From an uncultured Paracoccaceae bacterium (lineage in GTDB: Bacteria > Pseudomonadota > Alphaproteobacteria > Rhodobacterales > Rhodobacteraceae): a stretch of DNA of 6,555 nucleotides. The notes below the pieces were generated by a model that was given only the letters and a program-made list of their open reading frames with translations, had not been told where the DNA came from and did not search any database. The DNA is taken from assembly GCA_937916485.1 (NCBI GenBank), contig CALFSV010000397.1, positions 1 through 6,555 on the forward strand, given 5' to 3'. Shown in pieces: positions 1 to 5,255 of this stretch. The position numbers were made by a program, and so were the translations under genes. How positions within the stretch are numbered: position 1 is the first letter of the stretch; each line of letters begins with the position of its first letter.

Positions 1-15
1 ACCGCCCGCCCCGTC

Positions 16-216
16 TCAAGCTCGTTTTGTCTGACAGTGCCCGTCGATCACATCGTCGCCCCAGCCAAAGCCCCAGCACCAAGCTGTCATCGCCTCCTGA
101 AAGGGGCGCGTGAAGTCATCGGCGGCGGCCAGATTCTTCTCGACGTATTCTGCGCCAAGTGTTGCTTTGCGTTGCTCAAGGCCCTTCAGAAACAGGTCTT
201 CGTCAAATGCGCTCAT
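16..216 (-). pseudogene. Carboxymuconolactone decarboxylase-family protein, apparently truncated (66 aa)
   Basis: The first 58 or so residues read as the N-terminal half of a carboxymuconolactone decarboxylase (CMD)-family protein: FDEDLFLKGLEQRKATLG, then EYVEKNLAAADDFTRPFQEA, then a Trp/Cys-rich WCWGFGWGDD (residues 46-55). Full-length family members are about 125-130 aa and continue after VID with a basic K-T-R-S-L-like segment and a helical half carrying the active-site region. Here the similarity stops at residue 58, followed by GHCQTKRA and a TGA at 16-18. It is either a decayed or frameshifted gene, or a short product lacking its catalytic half. Only 15 bases remain before the window edge, so the rest cannot be inspected. 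The ATG (214-216) lies 3 nt after the aldehyde dehydrogenase stop and has a good ribosome-binding site. The family includes decarboxylases and AhpD-like peroxidase-related proteins, so no precise activity is assigned. Confidence 0.6.
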
Positions 217-219
217 GTG

Positions 220-1665
220 TCAGCCCTTCAATTTGATTGCGACATTCTTTGTCTGCACGTAATTCCACAAGGCTTCACGGCCCTTTTCGCGGCCATAGCC
301 GGATTTACCGTAGCCACCAAAGGGCGTTTCCACCCCGCCTGCATACCATTCGTTCACAAAAACCTGCCCCGCCCGCAACTGCCGTGCGGCGCTTGTGGCC
401 CGATCCAGATTGTTCGTGAAAACGCCACCAACCAAGCCATAAGGCGTGCCGTTCGCGATCTTGATCGCCTCGTCATCGGCAGAGAATTTCAGGACGGAAA
501 GAACCGGGCCAAAGACTTCGCTCTGGGCGATTGTCATATCTGGCGTGACATTGGTCAGGATCGTCGGCTCAAGAAATGCTCCGGGCGTATTCAGCTTGTG
601 CCCGCCGGTCGCAACAGTGGCCCCTTCATGCTGTGCGGCCGTTATCATGGCAACGGCGCGGTCGCGCTGCGCGTCAGACACCATCGCGCCCATCGTCGGG
701 CCAAAGTCGGGCTGATCAATCCCTGGTTTGACGATCAGCGATTGGGCAACACCCACCATACGCTCGACCAATGCGTCATGCACGCTGTCATGGACAATCA
801 CGCGGCTCATCGCCGAGCAGACCTGACCTGCGTTGAAATAGATGCCCCAGCGTACGTCAGTCTCGAAGGCCTCAAGGTCGGCATCATCATGGACAATGGC
901 AGCCGATTTGCCGCCAAGCTCCAACACGCACGGAACGACGTTCTGCGCAGCAGCCGTCGCGATGGCGATCCCTGTTGGTACTGATCCTGTGAAAACGATC
1001 TGGTTTACATGCGGGTGCGCGGACAGAGCCGCTCCTGCCTCATGGCCCAACCCGCACAGGATATTCACCGCGCCCTTTGGCAAGCCAACCGCCTCAGCCG
1101 CATGGGCGAACCATGCATTGCTGAGCGGTGTGAGTTCGGGTGTCTTGATGACGCAGCTATTGCCCGTCGCGAGTGCGGCCGACAGCGAACGCGCAGTCAT
1201 TTCAACAGGATAATTCCAAGGGATGATTTGGGCGGAGACACCAAACGGCTCGTAGGTGGTGAAATCGAAGTAGTCTTTGCCAAGCGGGATCGAGCGGCCT
1301 TCGACGGTTTCAGCCTGATTGCCATAATACTCGAAATAGCGCGCAGCCCCTTCGACCTCGATCCGCGCCTCCCAAAGCGGTTTGCCCTGTTCGAGCGTCA
1401 GAACGGGGGCAATCTCGTCGATGTGGTCCAGCAAGAAGCGGCCCATTGCCTGCACCATCCGGCCCCGTTCTACGGGGCGCAGGTCCGATAGGTCGCCGGA
1501 CATGTGGACCCGACGGGCCGCCATGACCGCACGGTCTACATCGCCCGCATCGGCAAGCGCCTGTTCCGCCAGTTTTTCACCCGTTCCGGGGTTGATAACA
1601 TCGATGCGTCCCGCGCCGCCATCACACCACGCGCCGTCGATGTAGTTTTGCCAATAGGTCTTCAT
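220..1665 (-). CDS. NAD(P)-dependent aldehyde dehydrogenase (481 aa)
   Basis: This is a full-length member of the aldehyde dehydrogenase superfamily, which oxidises an aldehyde to a carboxylate with NAD(P)+ in the cytoplasm. Visible landmarks are the cofactor-binding segment PWNYPVEM with Asn151, Lys174 in IKTPE, the FTGS motif with Gly227 and Ser228, the general base Glu249 in LELGGK, the catalytic Cys283 in NAGQVCSA, Glu383 in EVFGPV, and the C-terminal PFGGYGKSGYGRE. All key catalytic residues are present and 481 aa is typical. The ATG at 1663-1665 is chosen because the protein aligns from MKTYWQNYIDG; an open frame continues upstream to 1908, but that part overlaps the sulfotransferase gene and is low-complexity Arg/Pro-rich shadow sequence. 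The ATG overlaps the upstream TGA as ATGA, and the Shine-Dalgarno is weak, which suggests translational coupling. It resembles the betaine aldehyde and semialdehyde dehydrogenase groups. A semialdehyde released by the Rieske enzyme is a plausible substrate (inference). Confidence 0.93.
   Translation of the reverse strand: MKTYWQNYIDGAWCDGGAGRIDVINPGTGEKLAEQALADAGDVDRAVMAARRVHMSGDLSDLRPVERGRMVQAMGRFLLDHIDEIAPVLTLEQGKPLWEARIEVEGAARYFEYYGNQAETVEGRSIPLGKDYFDFTTYEPFGVSAQIIPWNYPVEMTARSLSAALATGNSCVIKTPELTPLSNAWFAHAAEAVGLPKGAVNILCGLGHEAGAALSAHPHVNQIVFTGSVPTGIAIATAAAQNVVPCVLELGGKSAAIVHDDADLEAFETDVRWGIYFNAGQVCSAMSRVIVHDSVHDALVERMVGVAQSLIVKPGIDQPDFGPTMGAMVSDAQRDRAVAMITAAQHEGATVATGGHKLNTPGAFLEPTILTNVTPDMTIAQSEVFGPVLSVLKFSADDEAIKIANGTPYGLVGGVFTNNLDRATSAARQLRAGQVFVNEWYAGGVETPFGGYGKSGYGREKGREALWNYVQTKNVAIKLKG
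224..229 (-). promoter_or_regulatory. Ribosome-binding site of the CMD-family gene (GAAGGG)
   Basis: GAAGGG on the minus strand lies 7 nt before the ATG at 214-216, inside the last codons of the aldehyde dehydrogenase gene. It supports this start and suggests the truncated gene is, or recently was, translated. Confidence 0.6.
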
Positions 1666-2405
1666 GTCGCTTTGATCCGGTGTTGGTAAAGGTGATCGTA
1701 ATGCGGCTTCATCCGCCTGTGCACACGGCGCACGCGTTCGGGGGCATCGGCAACTTCGACGTAGCGGCGCGTCTGCGGCGTCAGGCCGGTGGATTGCGCC
1801 AGATTGGCGTGAAAGCTGCCCCCATCCCACCACGAATGGGCTGATGGATCTCCGCCCGGGGCCCATGACATCGCCTCTGGCAGAAACGGGATACCCACTG
1901 CATCGCAAAAGGCTGCGACCATGGCGTCTGGGTCTTCAAGCAGATCGTCGCTGTCGATCACGGGGGGCGGCGTGCCGTTCAAAGCGGTCAGCAGGTCGTA
2001 CAGGGCGCGTTGCTCAGGAAAGCCGACCTCCAGCTCATCAAAGTCGGGCCATTTGTTATATATACTCGAGATCGTCTTGGCCGGATCGCGGATCAGGAAG
2101 GCATGGGTAAACTGCCCCAGAAAGTCGGGCGTCCACATGTGGTTGATGTAGTGGGGGAAATCCTTGAGGAAGACCGGACCTTTTTCGGCGCGGGCCTGAA
2201 TGTCGTCCCAGACGCTTTCAATGGTCAGACCCTTGGTGGTTTTCTCCCCCTCTTTGAAACGCGGCCAAAGCGGGTCTTCGCCCTGGTACCACGCCTCGCC
2301 GAAAGGTTCGTGCAGGCAGTCGAGATCACCGCGCTGGCGCATCATCCATTCGAATGCGGTGGAGGTAGAACGCGGGATGGCCCAAAGTGCTATGATCTTA
2401 TGCAT
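1662..2405 (-). CDS. Sulfotransferase-like P-loop protein (247 aa)
   Basis: The protein has the layout of a small sulfotransferase domain. The N-terminal strand-loop IIALWAIPRSTSTAFEWMM (residues 4-22) corresponds to the 5'-phosphosulfate-binding loop that contacts PAPS. The segment AFLIRDPAKTISS (102-114), with Arg106 and Ser113/Ser114, corresponds to the 3'-phosphate-binding motif. In the family such enzymes move a sulfuryl group from PAPS to a hydroxyl or amine. The PRS-x-S-TAF loop departs from the classic P-K-S/T-G-T-T loop but is usual in bacterial sulfotransferase-like proteins, many of which have no proven activity. The ATG at 2403-2405 has GGAGAG upstream (2411-2416). The gene overlaps the upstream stop by 8 nt and the next start by 4 nt, so it sits firmly inside the operon. 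No signal peptide or membrane segment is seen. Its substrate is unknown; a role in amine catabolism would be unusual, and a divergent non-PAPS function cannot be excluded. Confidence 0.82.
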   Translation of the reverse strand: MHKIIALWAIPRSTSTAFEWMMRQRGDLDCLHEPFGEAWYQGEDPLWPRFKEGEKTTKGLTIESVWDDIQARAEKGPVFLKDFPHYINHMWTPDFLGQFTHAFLIRDPAKTISSIYNKWPDFDELEVGFPEQRALYDLLTALNGTPPPVIDSDDLLEDPDAMVAAFCDAVGIPFLPEAMSWAPGGDPSAHSWWDGGSFHANLAQSTGLTPQTRRYVEVADAPERVRRVHRRMKPHYDHLYQHRIKAT

Positions 2406-3231
2406 GAAGGCTCTCCAACAGGCGGCTTTGCGGTGTGGTCGGCGCGATGCCGAGATCTTTCATGATCCGCCAATAAAGGGCGGTGTCATGGCCGATCACA
2501 GGCTTGCCCAAACGGGCCTCCATCGCACGGGCCAGATGCAGCGGTCGTTGCGGCAAACCCGACGGGCCAGAGCGGAAATTGCACATGCCGTTGATCAGAT
2601 AGGCGTCAGCCTTTGGCGCCTTATCGGCCACGTAGGAAAAGCTCTGCTCAAACAAATCACCATCAAAAATCCAGCGTTTGGCATTGACCGTGGCCTGATC
2701 GGGGAACCAGCCCTGATCCACAAAATTGCCCGCCCAAAGCACATCGAACCCTGCTTCGCGCAGGAAGCCGGCGGTGCCCTGCCACCATTCGGGCCAGTGG
2801 TAGGCACCATTCAAGGCTACCTTTTCGATGCCCTGATCGCGCAAAGCCTCGACCATTGCGTAGCCGGCCATGTGAAACCGGGTCTCGTATTTGTCGGACA
2901 GGTCGGCGCAATGCTGACGGATGCCTTCAACGCCCAAACCGCTGGCATGGACCCAGTTTGACCCGACCTGCCCGCAGACATCGACCCCGTTGCGCGCCAT
3001 GCAATGCACAAAATCATCGAGCATTCCAAAGTTCTTTTTACGCTGGTCCAGTCCATGCGCGTAGTCGGGCACATGTAGCATCCAGCCGTGCACCCCCACA
3101 CTATCCGGCGACATGCGCAGGAAATCCGACGGGGCGGCGTCAAAATCAAACGGGGGGCAAGTGAAGCCGACCTGATGGGGGAACAGCTTTTGCTCTGCCG
3201 TCCATTGAGTGGGCATTAAGGTATCAGCCAT
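2398..3231 (-). CDS. Asp/Glu racemase-superfamily protein, arylmalonate decarboxylase/maleate isomerase-like (277 aa)
   Basis: The protein has the two-lobed pattern of the Asp/Glu racemase superfamily (arylmalonate decarboxylase, maleate isomerase, hydantoin racemase). First lobe: GVDVCGQVGSN (residues 82-92), then a helix with MAGYAMVEALRDQGIEKVALNGAYH (121-145), where Tyr144 matches the oxyanion-binding Tyr of arylmalonate decarboxylase. Second lobe: LINGMCNFRSGP (212-223) with Cys217 at the second-lobe catalytic position, then ARLGKPVIGHDTALYW (239-254). By my hand alignment the first-lobe catalytic position is Gly90 rather than Cys, the arrangement found in arylmalonate decarboxylase (Gly74/Cys188) rather than in two-Cys racemases and isomerases. 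It is longer than the usual 240-250 aa because of an N-terminal extension and extra residues around 219-229. The ATG at 3229-3231 is preferred over an adjacent upstream TTG because AAGGA lies 8 nt before it. The gene overlaps the Rieske stop by 8 nt. Decarboxylation or isomerisation of a dicarboxylic intermediate is inferred. Confidence 0.8.
   Translation of the reverse strand: MADTLMPTQWTAEQKLFPHQVGFTCPPFDFDAAPSDFLRMSPDSVGVHGWMLHVPDYAHGLDQRKKNFGMLDDFVHCMARNGVDVCGQVGSNWVHASGLGVEGIRQHCADLSDKYETRFHMAGYAMVEALRDQGIEKVALNGAYHWPEWWQGTAGFLREAGFDVLWAGNFVDQGWFPDQATVNAKRWIFDGDLFEQSFSYVADKAPKADAYLINGMCNFRSGPSGLPQRPLHLARAMEARLGKPVIGHDTALYWRIMKDLGIAPTTPQSRLLESLHA
2411..2416 (-). promoter_or_regulatory. 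Ribosome-binding site of the sulfotransferase-like gene (GGAGAG)
   Basis: The GGAG core ends 7 nt before the ATG at 2403-2405. It lies within the 3' end of the preceding gene and supports the 8-nt overlapping start. Confidence 0.55.
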
Positions 3232-4303
3232 CAATCGCTTCCTTCATCCAGCGTTGCAAATGCATGACGGGATGTTCGGAATTGACCCCGCCTTTCGGGT
3301 CCACCACCAGCGGGCCGGGCTTGTAACCGCGTGACTGCAACCCGCGCTGTACGCTTTCGACCAGATGAATGTCTTCCTCTACGGTCGTCGCGCGATCCTG
3401 CTTGGCCAGCAGGCGAACCTTTTCATCGTCAATCCCATCGACAGAATACCAACCGCGCCAGACGACAACGTGGTCCTTATCCACCGCACGCCAGTGATAG
3501 GTGTTCAGCACATTGCCGGGGTAGACCTGAAACGACACCATCGGCCAGAGGAACCAGCTGGAATATTCGTCGGCATGCTCGAACCCCGAGTTGATGTCAT
3601 AGGTCATCTGGTCCAGCGATTGGCATTCCGTTGTATGGCGCAGACACATGCCCTGCGGCTGGATGTCATAAGTCTCTGGCTTCACCACCCCATTGGCAAA
3701 AGTTGGGTGGTTCAAAGAGCAGTGATAGCATTCTGAATAATTCTCGACCGAGACCTTCCAGTTGCAGTTTTCGGGAATTTCCACCCATTCAAGCGGCTTC
3801 AACGCGGCCCAGTTGGGCACCCATTCTTCCAACTCGGCCCGCGCGCCCGGAAACCAGTCTTCCATCGGGGCGGCATCGGGATCAAGGTTCACAAAGACAA
3901 AGCCAAGGAATTCTTCAACCCTGACCTCGGTCAGGCAAACGGATGATTTGTCAAACCCGTCGACGGCCTTCAGGTTCGGGCCGGCGCGCAACTCGCCCGT
4001 CAATTCGTAGGTCCAGGCGTGATAGGGGCAAACGACAACCCGCGTTGTCCCGGACCCGCTGACCAGTTGATGGGCGCGGTGCTGACAGACGTTGTAAAAG
4101 ACGCGGATTTTCTCGTCCCGGCCGCGGATCGCAAACAGGCTCTCGCCCGCAATTTCAAAGGTGGCGTAGGCGCCGACCCCCTCTACTTCGGATGCATGGC
4201 ACCCAAATTGCCACGTGCGCGCCAGCAATCCTGCGCATTCCACCTCGAACACGCTGGCGTCGGTATAGTATCGCGCATCAAGCGACCGGATCGGTTCTGT
4301 CAT
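3224..4303 (-). CDS. Rieske non-heme iron oxygenase, alpha subunit, quaternary-amine type (359 aa)
   Basis: This is the oxygenase component of a Rieske mononuclear-iron monooxygenase or demethylase. The [2Fe-2S] ligands are Cys73-x-His75 and Cys92-x-x-His95 (CQH ... CPYH). The catalytic Fe(II) site is His194 and His199 in ECYHCSLNH, with Asp311 in EEDIHLVE as the likely third ligand. The bridging acidic residue that carries electrons between subunits is Glu187 (VENY) instead of the more common Asp, as described for carnitine monooxygenase CntA. With the 359-aa length and the C-terminal LVESVQRGLQSRGY segment, this places it near CntA, choline monooxygenase, glycine betaine (GbcA-like) and stachydrine demethylases. 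The ATG at 4301-4303 has GGAGG at 4308-4312 and overlaps the regulator stop as ATGA; the open frame extending to 4633 is shadow sequence. No ferredoxin reductase partner is in the window, so it must be encoded elsewhere. The substrate is probably a methylated quaternary amine or betaine (inference). Confidence 0.93.
   Translation of the reverse strand: MTEPIRSLDARYYTDASVFEVECAGLLARTWQFGCHASEVEGVGAYATFEIAGESLFAIRGRDEKIRVFYNVCQHRAHQLVSGSGTTRVVVCPYHAWTYELTGELRAGPNLKAVDGFDKSSVCLTEVRVEEFLGFVFVNLDPDAAPMEDWFPGARAELEEWVPNWAALKPLEWVEIPENCNWKVSVENYSECYHCSLNHPTFANGVVKPETYDIQPQGMCLRHTTECQSLDQMTYDINSGFEHADEYSSWFLWPMVSFQVYPGNVLNTYHWRAVDKDHVVVWRGWYSVDGIDDEKVRLLAKQDRATTVEEDIHLVESVQRGLQSRGYKPGPLVVDPKGGVNSEHPVMHLQRWMKEAIDG
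3238..3244 (-). promoter_or_regulatory. Ribosome-binding site of the racemase-superfamily gene (AAGGAAG)
   Basis: AAGGAAG on the minus strand is inside the last codons of the Rieske gene. The AAGGA core is 8 nt before the ATG at 3229-3231, which favours that ATG over the TTG one codon earlier. Confidence 0.6.
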
Positions 4304-5187
4304 TTGTCCTCCGCATAATACATGCCAAGCTGGTGGCGGCGTTTGTGAAAGGTCTCTACCCGCTCGACGATTTCTTCGCTGGCCACGGCAACGACGAAAG
4401 ACAAAAGCGTCTCCAGCAGGGCAATGGTGCCGATTGACGACGGGAAAAACTGGGGCGTGTCGACCGAAACGACGAATCCGTGATCGGCACCGCGCAGGAT
4501 CGGGCTGGCCGGACTGTCGGACAACGCGATGATTGTCATGCCTTGTTCGCGGGCAATCTCGACCGCTTTGACCACCTCTGTGCGGTAAGGCCGGCTGGTC
4601 ATCGCGATGAGCACATCGCGGCCATCGGCCCAAGCCAGATCATCAGCCGGGGTTGACCCCGGCCGCGGGATCGCGTGGAATTCCGTCATGCCTGTCGAGG
4701 CGAGGTAGGTGAAATTCCGGGCGACAGAATTGTTTACACCGACCCCCAGCGTAAAGACCCGCCGCGCAGCCCAGATCGCCTCGGCGGCGGCTTTCAGATC
4801 GTCGGTGGAGATTGCGGCAAATGTCTCTTCGATATTGCGCAGCGCATCCTTGAGCATATCCGCATAAAGCCCGCCGAGATCACCCGACTTGCGGATATCC
4901 TGCAGCCATCGCGCACGGTCGGGGAAGTCGGCAGCACCGCGCCGTATGGCATCGCGGAAAGGCGCGCGGAAATCCTCATAGCCTTCAAATCCCACCTGAC
5001 GCGCCATCCGCACCACGGTGTTGGGTTTAACGTTTGCCGCCTGCGCAATCTCGCGCACGGTTGAAACACCCACATCGCGCGGGTTTTCCAACACATAGGT
5101 GGCCGCCTTGCGGGCTTCGGGCGTCAGGTCGGGTAGCTCTTGAGCCAGCCGTTCCAGAATCGCAATTGATACATTTGTCCCATTCAT
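4300..5187 (-). CDS. RpiR-family transcriptional regulator with SIS domain (295 aa)
   Basis: The protein has the standard RpiR architecture. An N-terminal helix-turn-helix domain covers about residues 1-77, with the helix pair in VREIAQAANVKPNTVVRMARQVG (44-66) and the typical GFEGYEDFR follow-on. A C-terminal SIS (sugar isomerase) domain covers about 130-265, with FTLGVGVNNSVARNF, a DVLIAMTSRPYRTEVVKA strand-loop-helix, and IIALSDSPASP. RpiR proteins repress or activate neighbouring catabolic genes on binding a small ligand, often a phosphorylated sugar; here the ligand is presumably a pathway intermediate (inference). Length is typical. The ATG at 5185-5187 is chosen because homology begins near ILERLAQELPDLTPEARK. 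The frame is open further upstream to 5283, but that would run through the promoter region and into the divergent gene. There is no clear Shine-Dalgarno. It is the first gene of the operon, overlaps the Rieske start by 4 nt, and is likely autoregulated. Confidence 0.92.
   Translation of the reverse strand: MNGTNVSIAILERLAQELPDLTPEARKAATYVLENPRDVGVSTVREIAQAANVKPNTVVRMARQVGFEGYEDFRAPFRDAIRRGAADFPDRARWLQDIRKSGDLGGLYADMLKDALRNIEETFAAISTDDLKAAAEAIWAARRVFTLGVGVNNSVARNFTYLASTGMTEFHAIPRPGSTPADDLAWADGRDVLIAMTSRPYRTEVVKAVEIAREQGMTIIALSDSPASPILRGADHGFVVSVDTPQFFPSSIGTIALLETLLSFVVAVASEEIVERVETFHKRRHQLGMYYAEDK
4308..4312 (-). promoter_or_regulatory. Ribosome-binding site of the Rieske oxygenase gene (GGAGG)
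   Basis: A perfect GGAGG lies 4 nt before the ATG at 4301-4303, within the last codons of the regulator gene. It is the strongest Shine-Dalgarno in the window and fixes this start against the long upstream-extended frame. Confidence 0.7.
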
Positions 5188-5189
5188 GA

Positions 5190-5219
5190 TTGACGATGGT
5201 ATTTTTGTTTGCTTAGGTT
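5190..5219 (+). promoter_or_regulatory. Weak candidate promoter of the FAD oxidoreductase gene
   Basis: TTGACG (5190-5195, five of six to the -35 consensus) is followed after 18 bp by TAGGTT (5214-5219, three of six to the -10 consensus). The -10 match is poor, and another combination such as TTGTTT at 5205-5210 with AAAAAT at 5228-5233 is possible. A rightward promoter must exist in this gap unless the gene is read from the opposite unit's leader, but its exact place is uncertain. Confidence 0.22.
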
Positions 5220-5224
5220 GTCGA
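5196..5224 (-). promoter_or_regulatory. Candidate sigma70-type promoter of the leftward operon
   Basis: Read on the minus strand, TCGACA (5219-5224, five of six matches to TTGACA) is followed after 17 bp by TACCAT (5196-5201, four of six matches to TATAAT). Transcription would begin near 5189-5190, only 2-3 nt before the regulator ATG, giving an almost leaderless mRNA. This fits the missing Shine-Dalgarno. Assigned by eye from a 68-bp region, so tentative. Confidence 0.35.
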
Positions 5225-5237
5225 GAGAAAAATCGAC
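5220..5237. promoter_or_regulatory. Inverted repeat GTCGA-N8-TCGAC, candidate operator
   Basis: GTCGA at 5220-5224 and TCGAC at 5233-5237 form a perfect 5-bp inverted repeat with an 8-bp A-rich spacer, centred in the 68-bp divergent gap. The left arm overlaps the candidate -35 box of the leftward promoter, so a protein bound here could control both units. The RpiR protein encoded next door is the natural candidate. The arms are short and could occur by chance. Confidence 0.35.
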
Positions 5238-5243
5238 TCGCTG

Positions 5244-5250
5244 AAAGGGA
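5244..5250 (+). promoter_or_regulatory. Ribosome-binding site deciding the GTG start of the FAD oxidoreductase (AAAGGGA)
   Basis: AAAGGGA is 5 nt before the GTG at 5256-5258. There is no in-frame ATG near the N-terminus before the FAD-binding fold, so this site selects GTG as the start. Confidence 0.65.
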
Positions 5251-5255
5251 TAACT

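Noticed and set aside
1..45. An insertion-sequence end or attachment site at the left edge causing the CMD truncation
   Set aside because: No terminal inverted repeat, target duplication or transposase sequence is visible in the few bases available.
37..984. A long plus-strand open frame (315 codons) opposite the aldehyde dehydrogenase
   Set aside because: It is antisense to a gene with every catalytic motif intact, its translation has no recognisable domain, and GC-rich coding sequence commonly leaves such open shadow frames.
1666..1908. N-terminal extension of the aldehyde dehydrogenase frame by 81 codons
   Set aside because: It overlaps the sulfotransferase coding sequence and is low-complexity Arg/Pro/Ala-rich, while family homology starts at the ATG at 1665.
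2200..2961. A plus-strand open frame (253 codons) spanning the sulfotransferase/racemase-superfamily junction
   Set aside because: It lies antisense to two well-supported genes, is rich in Arg/Gln/His without domain motifs, and crosses a gene boundary with no promoter or ribosome-binding site of note.
4304..4633. N-terminal extension of the Rieske frame by 110 codons
   Set aside because: It overlaps the SIS domain of the regulator in another frame, and a perfect GGAGG precedes the ATG at 4303.
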